From an uncultured Prevotella sp. (GTDB lineage Bacteria; Bacteroidota; Bacteroidia; Bacteroidales; Bacteroidaceae), in NCBI GenBank assembly GCA_946403845.1, contig CAMJBL010000007.1, positions 1 through 64,000 of the forward strand: a stretch of DNA of 64,000 nt. Direction: 5' to 3'. The stretch's first letter is position 1; the number at the start of each line of letters is the position of its first letter. Made by a program: the position numbers and the translations under genes. The notes beneath the pieces were generated by a model. The model saw only the letters and a program-made list of their open reading frames with translations, was not told the DNA's origin and did no database searches. Below are positions 53,786 to 62,590 of this stretch, in pieces.

Positions 53786-53799
53786 GTGAATAGTGAAAA
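53786..53799 (+). repeat. Heptamer pair B3 (GTGAATA, GTGAAAA) supplying the rimO start codon
   Basis: GTGAATA at 53786-53792 and GTGAAAA at 53793-53799. The GTG start of rimO (53793) is the first three bases of the second unit. Confidence 0.7.
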
Positions 53800-55091
53800 A
53801 GACGATTGACATCATTTCGCTCGGATGCTCGAAGAATCTCGTTGACAGCGAGAATTTGATGGGCTTGATGGAAGCCAACGGTTATGCCTGTACGCACGAT
53901 AGTGACGATCCGCAGGGAGAGATTGTCGTGGTGAATACCTGTGGCTTTATCAATGATGCGAAGGAGGAGAGTATCAATACCATTCTGGAATTTGCCCAGG
54001 CGAAGACGGAAGGACGGATTGAAAAGCTCTTCGTGATGGGCTGTCTGTCGGAACGCTATCTGGCCGACCTCGAAAAGGAGATTCCCGAGGTCGACGGGTG
54101 GTATGGGAAGTTCAACTATAAGAAACTGTTGAAGGATCTTGAAGGCGAACAGTTTAAGGCCTGTGAAGGGCATCGGCATATCACGACGCCCAGGCATTAT
54201 GCCTATATCAAGATCAGCGAGGGCTGCGACCGCCATTGTGCCTACTGTGCCATTCCTTTGATCACGGGCAAGCATCAGAGTCGGCCGATGGAGGAGATTC
54301 TTGATGAGGTGCGCTATCTGGTGAGTCAGGGTACCAAGGAGTTTAATGTGATTGCTCAGGAACTGACTTATTACGGTGTGGATATCGACGGTCAGCAGCA
54401 TATCGCAGAACTGATAGACCAGATGGCCGAGATTGAGGGTGTGGAGTGGATTCGGCTGCACTATGCCTATCCCACGCACTTCCCCTGGGATCTGATTCCC
54501 GTGATGCGCCAGCATAAGAATGTCTGCAACTATCTGGATATCGCCTTGCAACACATTTCCGACCACATGCTGACGCGGATGAAGCGCCACGTGACGAAAC
54601 AGGAGACCTATGATCTGGTGGAGCGCCTGAGGCGGGAACTGCCCGATATCCATATCCGTACGACGCTGATGGTGGGATTTCCCGGAGAGACACAGGAGGA
54701 TTTTGACGAGCTGGTGGCCTTCACCAAATGGGCACGCTTTGAGCGGATGGGTGCCTTCGCCTATTCCGAGGAGGAGGGTACCTATTCGGAGCAGCATTAT
54801 GAGGATGATGTGCCTGAGGACGTTAAACAGCAGCGTCTGGACAAGCTGATGCGGGTACAACAGCATATCAGCGAGGAGATAGAGGCCGAGAAGGTCAACT
54901 CCATCCAACGGGTGATCATCGACCGTCAGGAAGGCGACTATTATATCGGTCGCACACAATACTGCTCGCCTGAGGTGGATCCGGAGGTGCTGATACCAGT
55001 ATCCGACCGATGGCTGGAAATCGGACAGTTCTATGATGTGCTCATTACGGACTCCGAGGAATTTGACATTTACGGCATAACAATCAAATAA
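53793..55091 (+). CDS. rimO: Ribosomal protein S12 methylthiotransferase
   Basis: 432 residues, GTG start within a heptamer. UPF0004 domain with three cluster Cys (SLGCSKN, VNTCGF, MGCLSE), radical-SAM CxxxCxxC (CDRHCAYC) and a C-terminal TRAM domain. Adds a methylthio group to the conserved Asp of S12. The matching start MKKTIDIISLGCSKN leaves no room for another start codon. Confidence 0.95.
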   Translation: MKKTIDIISLGCSKNLVDSENLMGLMEANGYACTHDSDDPQGEIVVVNTCGFINDAKEESINTILEFAQAKTEGRIEKLFVMGCLSERYLADLEKEIPEVDGWYGKFNYKKLLKDLEGEQFKACEGHRHITTPRHYAYIKISEGCDRHCAYCAIPLITGKHQSRPMEEILDEVRYLVSQGTKEFNVIAQELTYYGVDIDGQQHIAELIDQMAEIEGVEWIRLHYAYPTHFPWDLIPVMRQHKNVCNYLDIALQHISDHMLTRMKRHVTKQETYDLVERLRRELPDIHIRTTLMVGFPGETQEDFDELVAFTKWARFERMGAFAYSEEEGTYSEQHYEDDVPEDVKQQRLDKLMRVQQHISEEIEAEKVNSIQRVIIDRQEGDYYIGRTQYCSPEVDPEVLIPVSDRWLEIGQFYDVLITDSEEFDIYGITIK

Positions 55092-55097
55092 GAAGAT

Positions 55098-55385
55098 ATG
55101 AATAACAAGGACTTTATCGCAACATTGGCATCACGGACGGGACATTCTGTTGAGGAGACCCAGCGGATGGTGGATACCGTGGTGGAGACGATGGGTGACC
55201 ATTTCCAGGAAGACGACACCGTGCTTGTGCCCAATTTCGGAACCTTCGAAGTCAAGAAGAAACTGGAGCGGGTGATGGTCAATCCCTCTACGGGACAGCG
55301 CATGTTAGTGCCCCCCAAACTGGTGTTGAACTTCAAGCCGAATGTGGGTTGGAAGGAACGTGTAAAGAATGGAGGAACCGAATGA
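55098..55385 (+). CDS. HU/IHF-family DNA-binding protein
   Basis: 95 residues. NNKDFIATLASRTGHSVEETQRMVD and the beta-arm VNPSTGQRMLVPPKLVLNFKPNVGWKERV are typical of HU/IHF. It overlaps the start of the next gene, which carries a second HU-like domain (ATGA), so the two could form a heterodimer. That is inference. Confidence 0.92.
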   Translation: MNNKDFIATLASRTGHSVEETQRMVDTVVETMGDHFQEDDTVLVPNFGTFEVKKKLERVMVNPSTGQRMLVPPKLVLNFKPNVGWKERVKNGGTE

Positions 55386-56656
55386 TGGGAAAGATATCGT
55401 TACAGGATCTGGCCAGTGTGCTCGTTGAGCGCTGGCATCTGGGAAAGAAAGAGGCCTCGATGTTTGTCAACGAGATGTTTTTCGTCATTCAGAAATCACT
55501 CGATGATGACAAGATCGTTAAGGTGAAGGGCCTGGGCACCTTTAAGATTATTGATGTCGATGATCGTGAGAGTGTCGACGTGAATACGGGCGACCGCGTG
55601 CTGATAGAAGGTCACGGAAAGATCACCTTTTCACCCGATGCCCTGATGAAGGAACTGGTGAATAAACCGTTTTCGCAGTTTGAAACGGTGGTGCTGAATG
55701 AAGGTGTGGACTTCAATGAGGCCGAGGCTGTGAATCAACCCGAGGAAAACGCTGTTTCCGATGAGATAGAGGATAGTTCGGCACCGTTAGTGGAATTTGT
55801 TGATGAACCCCAACCGGAAGTTATCGAGGAACCCGTGAAACTGATGGAGCCGGATGTGCCGGAAACACCAGTAAAACCTAATGTTTCGGAAGAGCTGGCG
55901 AAACCGGCAGAGTCGGAAAAACCCGAGAATCCCGAGAAATCGGAAGCAGTCGTTGAGCCGAAGGCTTCTGAAGATTCTGAATCCTCAGAAAGTTCTGATT
56001 CCTCGGAAAACTCTGATTACTCAGAAAACTCAGAAAACTCAGAAAACTCGGAGGCTTCGGATGACTCGGATGAGCCTGAGGAGCCAGAGGTGTTTGAAGA
56101 ACCCTCTGCTTTCAAGAAATACTTGAAATGGATCGGTATTGCCGTACTAACCCTAGCCATCGGTATCCTTATCGGCTATCTGATGGGTAATCGTTCGAGT
56201 GTGCCTCAAGCACCAGAGACACCTTCTGTGGCAGCTGTTGACAGCAATGCCGTGAAGGCCTTGCCGGAGGCGTCGGATTCGATTGAGGCGGAAGAGCCTG
56301 ATGAGGAGGAAGAAGACCTTGAGGAAGAGGATGCTGAGGAAGAAGAGGAAACTCCGGAGGTGGAAGATGCTCAGACGGATAATGCGCCTGAGGCAACGGC
56401 CGAAGAACGTCCGCTGGATAAGTGGGAGGCGATGGATGTGCGCGTGAAGACGGGTGCCTATCGTATTATCGGTACTGACACGGTGGTGAAGGCCAAAGCC
56501 GGTGATAACCTTACGCGTATCGGTAACCGTCTCTTAGGTCCGGGCATGGAATGCTACCTGGAGGTATACAATGGTATTGCGTCAGGAACCGCCTTGAAAG
56601 CAGGACAGGAAATCAAAATTCCGAAGGTGGAATTGAAGAAGAAAAAGAAAAAATAA
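55382..56656 (+). CDS. Membrane-anchored HU-like protein with LysM-like C-terminus
   Basis: 424 residues from the ATG at 55382. Residues 1-95 form an HU-like domain (ISLQDLASVLVERWHLGKKEASMFVNEMF, KVKGLGTFKIIDVDDRESVDVNTGDRVLIEGHGKITFSPD). About 110-250 is an acidic Pro/Glu/Ser linker, part of it from 9-bp tandem repeats. One membrane helix follows (YLKWIGIAVLTLAIGILIGYLMG), then a second acidic linker and a LysM-like domain (VKAKAGDNLTRIGNRLLGPGMECYLEVYNG) with a Lys-rich end. This would put DNA binding in the cytoplasm and peptidoglycan binding in the periplasm on one chain, a possible nucleoid-to-wall tether. Confidence 0.82.
   Translation: MMGKISLQDLASVLVERWHLGKKEASMFVNEMFFVIQKSLDDDKIVKVKGLGTFKIIDVDDRESVDVNTGDRVLIEGHGKITFSPDALMKELVNKPFSQFETVVLNEGVDFNEAEAVNQPEENAVSDEIEDSSAPLVEFVDEPQPEVIEEPVKLMEPDVPETPVKPNVSEELAKPAESEKPENPEKSEAVVEPKASEDSESSESSDSSENSDYSENSENSENSEASDDSDEPEEPEVFEEPSAFKKYLKWIGIAVLTLAIGILIGYLMGNRSSVPQAPETPSVAAVDSNAVKALPEASDSIEAEEPDEEEEDLEEEDAEEEEETPEVEDAQTDNAPEATAEERPLDKWEAMDVRVKTGAYRIIGTDTVVKAKAGDNLTRIGNRLLGPGMECYLEVYNGIASGTALKAGQEIKIPKVELKKKKKK
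56021..56047 (+). repeat. 9-bp tandem repeats (TCAGAAAAC) in the acidic linker
   Basis: Three perfect units, with degenerate ones on both sides back to about 55975. They encode Ser-Glu-Asn, so length changes keep the frame. Confidence 0.85.
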
Positions 56657-56679
56657 GTAATAAATTCCTACTGAATGAA

Positions 56680-56716
56680 AAAGTTTCTTAAAACTTAGGT
56701 TTTGGGAAACTTTTTT
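56680..56716 (+). terminator. Terminator after the HU-LysM gene
   Basis: AAAGTTTC pairs with GAAACTTT across an A/T-rich loop, then TTTT. Confidence 0.6.
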
Positions 56717-56763
56717 AATAATATTTAGATAGTAAAATGTACGTTATTATCGATTTATTCACT

Positions 56764-56771
56764 ACTTTTGC
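56764..56771 (+). promoter_or_regulatory. -7 box of the moxR-bat operon
   Basis: TACTTTTG, 36 bp before the moxR ATG. No -33 TTTG at the usual distance. Confidence 0.5.
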
Positions 56772-56807
56772 GGTCAAATTAAGAAAACAATAAATAGAGT
56801 AAATATT

Positions 56808-57803
56808 ATGGCAGAAGCAATTGACATCCGTGAGCTGAATATCCGGATAGAACAGCAGAGCGCATTTGTTACGAATCTCGTAACAGGTATGGACCGTGTC
56901 ATCGTAGGTCAGAAGCATCTTGTTGACTCCCTTTTGATCGGTCTGTTGAGTGATGGACATATCCTTTTGGAAGGTGTGCCCGGTCTAGCTAAGACATTGG
57001 CCATCAAGACCTTGGCACAATTGATAGATTCGGATTACAGCCGTATTCAGTTTACCCCCGATCTTCTCCCTGCCGATGTGATCGGTACGATGATCTATTC
57101 ACAGAAGGACGAAAAGTTCCAGGTGAAGAAAGGTCCGGTATTTGCTAATTTCGTGTTGGCAGATGAAATCAACCGTGCACCGGCAAAGGTACAGAGTGCC
57201 TTGCTCGAAGCCATGCAGGAAAAGCAGGTGACGATAGGCAGCGATACCTTCAAGTTGCCCAACCCCTTCCTTGTGATGGCCACCCAGAACCCCATTGAGC
57301 AGGAGGGTACCTATCCGCTGCCAGAGGCACAGGTAGACCGTTTCATGCTGAAGGTGGTGATCGACTATCCCACACTCGATGAGGAAAAGAAGATTATCCG
57401 TGAGAACATTGCCGGTGAGATGCCTAAGGTGACGCCGGTGACGACGGCTGATGAGATTCTTAAGGCCCGTAGTGTGGTGGGTGAGGTATATCTCGACGAG
57501 AAGATTGAGCAGTATATCGCGGATATCGTCTTTGCCAGCCGTTATCCCGACCGTTATGGTCTGAAGGACCTGAAGGATATGATTTCCTTCGGCGGTTCTC
57601 CCCGTGCCAGTATCAATCTGGCCAAGGCAGCCCGTGCCTATGCCTTTATCAAACGTCGTGGCTATGTGGTGCCTGAGGATGTGCGTGCTGTGGCCCATGA
57701 TGTGCTGCGTCATCGTATTGGTCTTACCTATGAGGCAGAGGCCAGCAATATTACCAGTGAGGAGATTGTTTCAAAGATCGTCAATAAGGTCGAAGTACCC
57801 TGA
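56808..57803 (+). CDS. MoxR-family AAA ATPase
   Basis: 331 residues. Walker A GVPGLAKT, Walker B VLADEINRAP, sensor regions MATQNPIEQEGTYPLPEAQVDRF. MoxR proteins act as chaperones for VWA/metal-insertion systems; this one heads the DUF58-Bat operon. Its stop overlaps the next ATG by 1 bp. Confidence 0.93.
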   Translation: MAEAIDIRELNIRIEQQSAFVTNLVTGMDRVIVGQKHLVDSLLIGLLSDGHILLEGVPGLAKTLAIKTLAQLIDSDYSRIQFTPDLLPADVIGTMIYSQKDEKFQVKKGPVFANFVLADEINRAPAKVQSALLEAMQEKQVTIGSDTFKLPNPFLVMATQNPIEQEGTYPLPEAQVDRFMLKVVIDYPTLDEEKKIIRENIAGEMPKVTPVTTADEILKARSVVGEVYLDEKIEQYIADIVFASRYPDRYGLKDLKDMISFGGSPRASINLAKAARAYAFIKRRGYVVPEDVRAVAHDVLRHRIGLTYEAEASNITSEEIVSKIVNKVEVP

Positions 57804-58672
57804 TGGAAACATCTGAGATCATAAAGAAAGTCCGTAAGATTGAAATCAAGGCCCGTGGTCTGAGTTCAAACATCTTCGCCGGCCAGTATCATTCTGCCTT
57901 CAAGGGTAGGGGTATGGCCTTCAGCGAGGTGCGCGAATATCAGTTCGGCGATGATGTGCGTGATATCGACTGGAATGTGACGGCCCGTTTCCATCGCCCC
58001 TATGTGAAGGTGTTCGAGGAGGAGCGCGAACTGACGGTGATGCTGCTGATCGACGTCAGCGGCTCGCTTGATTTCGGTACCCAGAAGCAGATGAAGCGCG
58101 ACATGGTGACGGAAATCGCTGCTACGATTGCTTTCAGCGCCATTCAGAACAATGATAAGATCGGTGTGGTGTTCTTCTCCGATAAGATCGAGAAGTATAT
58201 CCCGCCTAAGAAGGGCCGTAAGCATATCCTTTACATCATCCGTGAGATGCTCGATTTCCATCCGGAGTCGAAGCGTACAGATGTGAAGCAGGCTGTGGAG
58301 TTCCTGTCGAGTGTGCAGAAACGGCGTACGACAGCCTTCATTCTCAGCGATTTCTATGTACGCAGCGATTTCCAGCAGTCGTTACAGATTGCCAATCGCA
58401 AGCATGATGTCGTGGCCATACAGGTCTATGACCAGCGTGCACGCGAGTTGCCGGATGTCGGACTGATGAAGGTGGTGGATGCCGAGACGGGCTATGAGCA
58501 GTATGTCGATACCAGTTCCAAACGCCTGCGTGATGCCTATCGCAAGTATTGGCAGGGACGTCAGTCGCAGTTGCTGGAGACTTTCAATAAGAGTAATGTT
58601 GACAATGTGAGCATCGCCACCAGCGAAGACTTTGTCAAGGCATTGCTGATGTTGTTCAAACAGCGTAGTTAG
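57803..58672 (+). CDS. DUF58 protein
   Basis: 289 residues. SNIFAGQYHSAFKGRGMAFSEVREYQFGDDVRDIDWN is the DUF58 signature, followed by a VWA-like fold with DVSGS (MIDAS-like) and FILSDF. Fixed member of MoxR-Bat operons; membrane helices are absent in this version. Confidence 0.9.
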   Translation: METSEIIKKVRKIEIKARGLSSNIFAGQYHSAFKGRGMAFSEVREYQFGDDVRDIDWNVTARFHRPYVKVFEEERELTVMLLIDVSGSLDFGTQKQMKRDMVTEIAATIAFSAIQNNDKIGVVFFSDKIEKYIPPKKGRKHILYIIREMLDFHPESKRTDVKQAVEFLSSVQKRRTTAFILSDFYVRSDFQQSLQIANRKHDVVAIQVYDQRARELPDVGLMKVVDAETGYEQYVDTSSKRLRDAYRKYWQGRQSQLLETFNKSNVDNVSIATSEDFVKALLMLFKQRS

Positions 58673-58673
58673 A

Positions 58674-58703
58674 GTTAATAGTTTAAGAGTTTATAGTTTA
58701 TAG
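58674..58703 (+). repeat. Heptamer block C3 (GTTTATA family) before the BatD-like gene
   Basis: GTTAATA, an 8-bp GTTTAAGA, then GTTTATA twice; ATG at 58704 follows one base later. Confidence 0.85.
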
Positions 58704-59813
58704 ATGATTACTATACAAGGACCGAAAAACAGGATGTGGATGATGAAGGTGCTGATGGTACTATTCACTATTCACTGTTCACTATTCACTTCTTATGCTC
58801 AGGTTTCTGTTGAGGCCAGTGTGGACCGTATCGAGATGCTCGTCGGACAACAGGCTCATGTCACCTTGAAGGCTGTGGTGAAGGAGAACTCGAAAGTGGA
58901 GTTCCCAAAGTTTAAGCCATTAGAATATGTGACGCCTGGTGTGGAAGTGCTGTCTGGTCAGCCGATAGATGACAAGGCCATGGATAATGGCTGTGTCGAG
59001 AAGGCGATGGTCTATACACTTACCTCCTTCGACGATACCCTCTATTATCTGCCCCCTCTCACCGTCAAGGTCGACGGCAAACCTTATCAGAGCAAGAGTC
59101 TGGCATTGAAGGTGCTGACCATTGAGGTGGATACCACGCATGCCGAACAATTTTTCGGACCAAAGGATGTACAGGATAATCCTTTCCTCTGGAGTGACTG
59201 GAGTCTCTCGTTTTGGTTGAGCGTGCTGCTACTAATTCTCTTGGCTTTAGTTTATTACCTTTACATCAGAATGCGTGACAACAAACCGATTATTACGCAT
59301 ATCCGTATTGTGAAGAAACTGTTGCCACACCAGAAGGCGATGAAGGAAATTGAACAAATCAAAGCCGATAAGATGGTGTCGTCGGAGAATCCGAAGGCCT
59401 ATTATACCAAACTGACGGATACCCTCCGAAAGTATATTGAAGAGCGATATGGCTTCAGTGCGATGGAGATGACCAGTAGTGAGATCATCGAGAAACTGAC
59501 TGCCACTCAGGACCAGAAGGCCCTTGATGAACTGCGACAGTTGTTTACCACTGCCGACCTGGTGAAGTTTGCCAAATACTCGACGCTGATCAATGAGAAT
59601 GACAAGAATCTTGTGAGTGCCATCGAGTTCATCAACCAGACGAAGTTGGAGAACGTGCCTACCGAAGAGGTCGTGAAGCCTCAGTTGTCGGAGGAGGATG
59701 TACGTTCGCAGAAGATGCGTCGTACCCTAAAGGGTGTTATCTTAGTGCTCCTCGTTTGCTGCGTCGCCCTGTTGTGCTATGTGGTCTATAATGTTTATCA
59801 ACAGATTAGTTAG
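58704..59813 (+). CDS. BatD-like membrane protein of the Bat operon
   Basis: 369 residues. The signal segment contains LFTIHCSLFT, encoded by a CTATTCA heptamer block, and ends at SYAQ. A periplasmic Ig-like region (VSVEASVDRIEMLVGQQAHVTLKA) resembles the N-terminal BatD domain. Then a membrane helix (WLSVLLLILLALVYYLYI), a cytoplasmic helical part and a second helix at the C-terminus (VILVLLVCCVALLCYVVYNV). The first 95 bases match those of batD at 62591, suggesting a shared 5' module. Confidence 0.75.
   Translation: MITIQGPKNRMWMMKVLMVLFTIHCSLFTSYAQVSVEASVDRIEMLVGQQAHVTLKAVVKENSKVEFPKFKPLEYVTPGVEVLSGQPIDDKAMDNGCVEKAMVYTLTSFDDTLYYLPPLTVKVDGKPYQSKSLALKVLTIEVDTTHAEQFFGPKDVQDNPFLWSDWSLSFWLSVLLLILLALVYYLYIRMRDNKPIITHIRIVKKLLPHQKAMKEIEQIKADKMVSSENPKAYYTKLTDTLRKYIEERYGFSAMEMTSSEIIEKLTATQDQKALDELRQLFTTADLVKFAKYSTLINENDKNLVSAIEFINQTKLENVPTEEVVKPQLSEEDVRSQKMRRTLKGVILVLLVCCVALLCYVVYNVYQQIS
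58761..58788 (+). repeat. Heptamer block B4 (GTGAATA family, inverted) inside a signal peptide
   Basis: CTATTCA twice, CTGTTCA, CTATTCA. Open in frame and encodes part of the hydrophobic core of the signal segment. Confidence 0.9.
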
Positions 59814-59818
59814 GAAAG

Positions 59819-60820
59819 ATGATTGCATTTGCCAATAAAGAATATCTGTTTCTGCTCCTGCTGCTTATACCTTATTTAATTTGGTATATGATGTACAGGA
59901 AGAAGACGGAGCCCACCATGCGGATGAGCGACACCTATGCCTTCCGTTTTGCGCCGAAGAGCTGGAAGGTGCGCCTCATGCCCTTGTCCTTGCTGCTTCG
60001 TATGCTGGCTTTCATTATGATCGTCCTTGTGCTGGCCCGTCCTCAGACACAGAATTCGTGGAAGAACAAATCCGTTGAGGGTATTGATATCATGCTGGCG
60101 ATGGATGTCTCCACATCCATGCTGGCAGAGGACCTGAAGCCGAATCGTATAGAAGCTGCTAAACAGGTTGCTGCTGAGTTCATAGCAGGACGTCCCAATG
60201 ACAATATCGGCCTTTCCATCTTCGCTGGTGAGGCCTTCACCCAGTGTCCGATGACCACCGATCATGCCTCGTTGATGAACCTCCTGCAGAATGTGCGCAC
60301 GGACATTGCTGCACGTGGTCTCATTGAGGATGGAACTGCCATCGGTATGGGCCTGGCCAATGCCGTGAGTCGTCTGAAGGATTCCAAGGCCAAGAGCCGG
60401 GTGGTGATCCTGTTGACGGACGGTAGTAACAACCGAGGCGACATCTCGCCGATGACGGCTGCGGAGATTGCCAAGAGTCTGGGCATCCGCGTCTATACCA
60501 TCGGTGTGGGAACCAACAAGGTGGCGCCTTATCCGATGCCTGTGGCGGGTGGTGTGCAGTATGTGAATATCCCGGTGGAGATTGATAACAAGATGCTCAG
60601 CGAGATTGCCGTCGCCACAGAGGGTGACTTCTACCGTGCTACGAACACGAAGGAACTGCGAAAAATCTATCAGGAGATCGACCGTCTGGAGAAGTCGAAG
60701 CTTAACGTAAAGCAGTTCAGCAAGAAGTATGAGGCCTATCAGCCTTTTGCTATCATTGCCGTACTGGCCTTGTTGCTTGAGATTCTACTACGTATAACTA
60801 TATTTAGGAGGATACCGTAA
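59819..60820 (+). CDS. batA: VWA-domain membrane protein BatA
   Basis: 333 residues. Two N-terminal membrane helices, a VWA domain with MIDAS AMDVSTSM, and one C-terminal helix (FAIIAVLALLLEILLRITIF). Standard BatA layout: periplasmic VWA held at the inner membrane. 5 nt after the BatD-like gene and 1 nt before batB. Confidence 0.9.
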   Translation: MIAFANKEYLFLLLLLIPYLIWYMMYRKKTEPTMRMSDTYAFRFAPKSWKVRLMPLSLLLRMLAFIMIVLVLARPQTQNSWKNKSVEGIDIMLAMDVSTSMLAEDLKPNRIEAAKQVAAEFIAGRPNDNIGLSIFAGEAFTQCPMTTDHASLMNLLQNVRTDIAARGLIEDGTAIGMGLANAVSRLKDSKAKSRVVILLTDGSNNRGDISPMTAAEIAKSLGIRVYTIGVGTNKVAPYPMPVAGGVQYVNIPVEIDNKMLSEIAVATEGDFYRATNTKELRKIYQEIDRLEKSKLNVKQFSKKYEAYQPFAIIAVLALLLEILLRITIFRRIP

Positions 60821-60821
60821 G

Positions 60822-62552
60822 ATGTTTAGATTTGAAGATCCCATATATCTCTGGCTGTTGGTGCTGATACCCGTATTGGCACTCATCAGATTCATCTCAT
60901 ATAGGAACCAGAAGAGAAAGCTCCGCAAGTTCGGCGATCCGAAGTTGTTGAAAGAACTGATGCCCGATGTGTCGCGTTTCCGTCCTTCCATCAAGTTCTG
61001 GATCTTACTGGCTGCCTTGGCCCTTCTCATTATTATGCTGGCCCGTCCCCAGATGGGAACGAAGATCAGTCAGGAGAAACGCACGGGCATAGAGACCATC
61101 ATCGCCCTTGACATCTCCAACTCAATGTTGGCTGAGGATATCGTGCCGAGTCGTCTGGATCGCAGTAAGATGATGGTGGAGAATCTGGTCGACCATTTCA
61201 CCAACGATAAGATCGGTCTGATAGTCTTTGCCGGTGATGCTTTCGTGCAGCTGCCCATCACCAGCGACTATGTATCGGCGAAGATGTTCCTGTCGAGCAT
61301 TGATCCGTCGATGATGGCTACCCAGGGTACTGATATAGCTGCGGCCATCAATATGGGTATGAACAGTTTTACCCAGGAGGAAGGCATCGGCAAGGCGATC
61401 ATCGTTATTACCGACGGTGAGGACCACGAGGGTGGGGCCCTTGAGGCTGCCGAGGCTGCCAAGAAGAAGGGCATGCGTGTTTATGTGCTGGGTGTTGGCT
61501 CTTCTCAAGGCTCGCCGATTCCCATTCCGGGCACAGGTGATTATATGAAGGATAACACCGGCAATACGGTGATGTCGGCCTTGAATGAGGATATGTGTAA
61601 GCAGGTGGCAGCCGCTGGCGGTGGTGTTTATATCCATGTGGAGAATAATAGTGCGGCCCAACAGCAGTTGGACAACGAACTCGACAAGTTGTCGAAGAAA
61701 GAGACGTCCACGACGGTTTACAGCGACTACGATGAGCAGTTCCAGGCCTTTGGCATCCTGGCACTCCTCCTTCTGATCCTTGAAATCTGTATCTTGGATC
61801 GTCGCAATCCGTTGCTGAAGAACCTGTCGTTATTTAAGAGAGGTGAGAAGCGAGAGGCGAAAGGTGAGAGAATACTTAATTCCCGCCTTATTCTGCTTGC
61901 GGTCATATCTCTTACCTCTTACCTCTCACCTCTTACCTCTACAGCCCAAACCGACCGTCAATACGTTCGTCAGGGCAACAAACTCTATCGTACCGGCGAC
62001 TTTGCCAATGCCGAGGTGTCGTATCGTAAGGCCATCGAGAAGAATCCCCGTAATCCTCAGGCTGCCTATAACCTGGGCAATGCCTTGATGGCGCAGAAGA
62101 AAGACTCGGCGGCTATCGAGCAGTTCCAGAATGCGGCTAAGTTGGAAACGAATCCGATGCGTAAATATCGTGCCTTCCATAATATGGGTGTGATCTGCCA
62201 GGGGCATAAGATGTATGGTGAGGCCATTGAGGCCTATAAGAATGCCCTCCGACTGAATCCGGAGGATAACGAGACACGTTATAATCTGGTTCTCTGTAAG
62301 CATCAGAAGAACAAGCAGGATCAGAACCAGCAGAATCAACAGCAGCAACAGCAGAATCAGAAAGACGAGAAAAAAGACCAGGATAAACAGGATCAGAATA
62401 AGGATAAGCAGAAGGAGCAGAAGCCTCAGATGAGTAAGGACAATGCCGAACAGTTGCTCAATGCGGCCATGCAGCAGGAGAAACAGACGCAGGATCGTCT
62501 GAAGAAGGCTCAGCAGCAGCCCCAGCGCCGTCAGGTTCTGAAAAACTGGTGA
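60822..62552 (+). CDS. Fused BatB (VWA) and BatC (TPR) protein
   Basis: 576 residues. BatB part (about 1-325): two N-terminal helices, VWA with MIDAS ALDISNSM, C-terminal helix FGILALLLLILEICIL. Then a basic linker from one heptamer block (about 339-351), a hydrophobic signal-like segment (RLILLAVISLTSYLSPLTS) ending STAQ whose second half comes from another block, and a BatC part with TPRs (NKLYRTGDFANAEVSYRKAIE, AAYNLGNALMAQKKDSAAIEQF) and a Gln/Lys-rich tail. batB and batC are usually separate genes. The internal segment looks like a former BatC signal peptide. Confidence 0.88.
   Translation: MFRFEDPIYLWLLVLIPVLALIRFISYRNQKRKLRKFGDPKLLKELMPDVSRFRPSIKFWILLAALALLIIMLARPQMGTKISQEKRTGIETIIALDISNSMLAEDIVPSRLDRSKMMVENLVDHFTNDKIGLIVFAGDAFVQLPITSDYVSAKMFLSSIDPSMMATQGTDIAAAINMGMNSFTQEEGIGKAIIVITDGEDHEGGALEAAEAAKKKGMRVYVLGVGSSQGSPIPIPGTGDYMKDNTGNTVMSALNEDMCKQVAAAGGGVYIHVENNSAAQQQLDNELDKLSKKETSTTVYSDYDEQFQAFGILALLLLILEICILDRRNPLLKNLSLFKRGEKREAKGERILNSRLILLAVISLTSYLSPLTSTAQTDRQYVRQGNKLYRTGDFANAEVSYRKAIEKNPRNPQAAYNLGNALMAQKKDSAAIEQFQNAAKLETNPMRKYRAFHNMGVICQGHKMYGEAIEAYKNALRLNPEDNETRYNLVLCKHQKNKQDQNQQNQQQQQQNQKDEKKDQDKQDQNKDKQKEQKPQMSKDNAEQLLNAAMQQEKQTQDRLKKAQQQPQRRQVLKNW
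61839..61873 (+). repeat. Heptamer block A5 (AGAGGTG family) at the batB/batC junction
   Basis: Five units: AGAGGTG, AGAAGCG, AGAGGCG, AAAGGTG, AGAGAAT. Read through in frame as a Lys/Arg/Glu/Gly linker. Confidence 0.88.
61907..61941 (-). repeat. Heptamer block A6 (AGAGGTG family, inverted) at the batB/batC junction
   Basis: Plus-strand units ATCTCTT, ACCTCTT, ACCTCTC, ACCTCTT, ACCTCTA. Inverted to block A5, 33 bp away. Encodes the second half of the internal signal-like segment. Confidence 0.88.
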
Positions 62553-62561
62553 TGGTATAGA

Positions 62562-62590
62562 GATTACAGTTTATAGTTTACAGTTTACAG
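62562..62590 (+). repeat. Heptamer block C4 (GTTTACA family) before batD
   Basis: GATTACA, GTTTATA, GTTTACA, GTTTACA, then G and the ATG at 62591. Starts 10 bp after the batB-batC stop. Confidence 0.9.
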
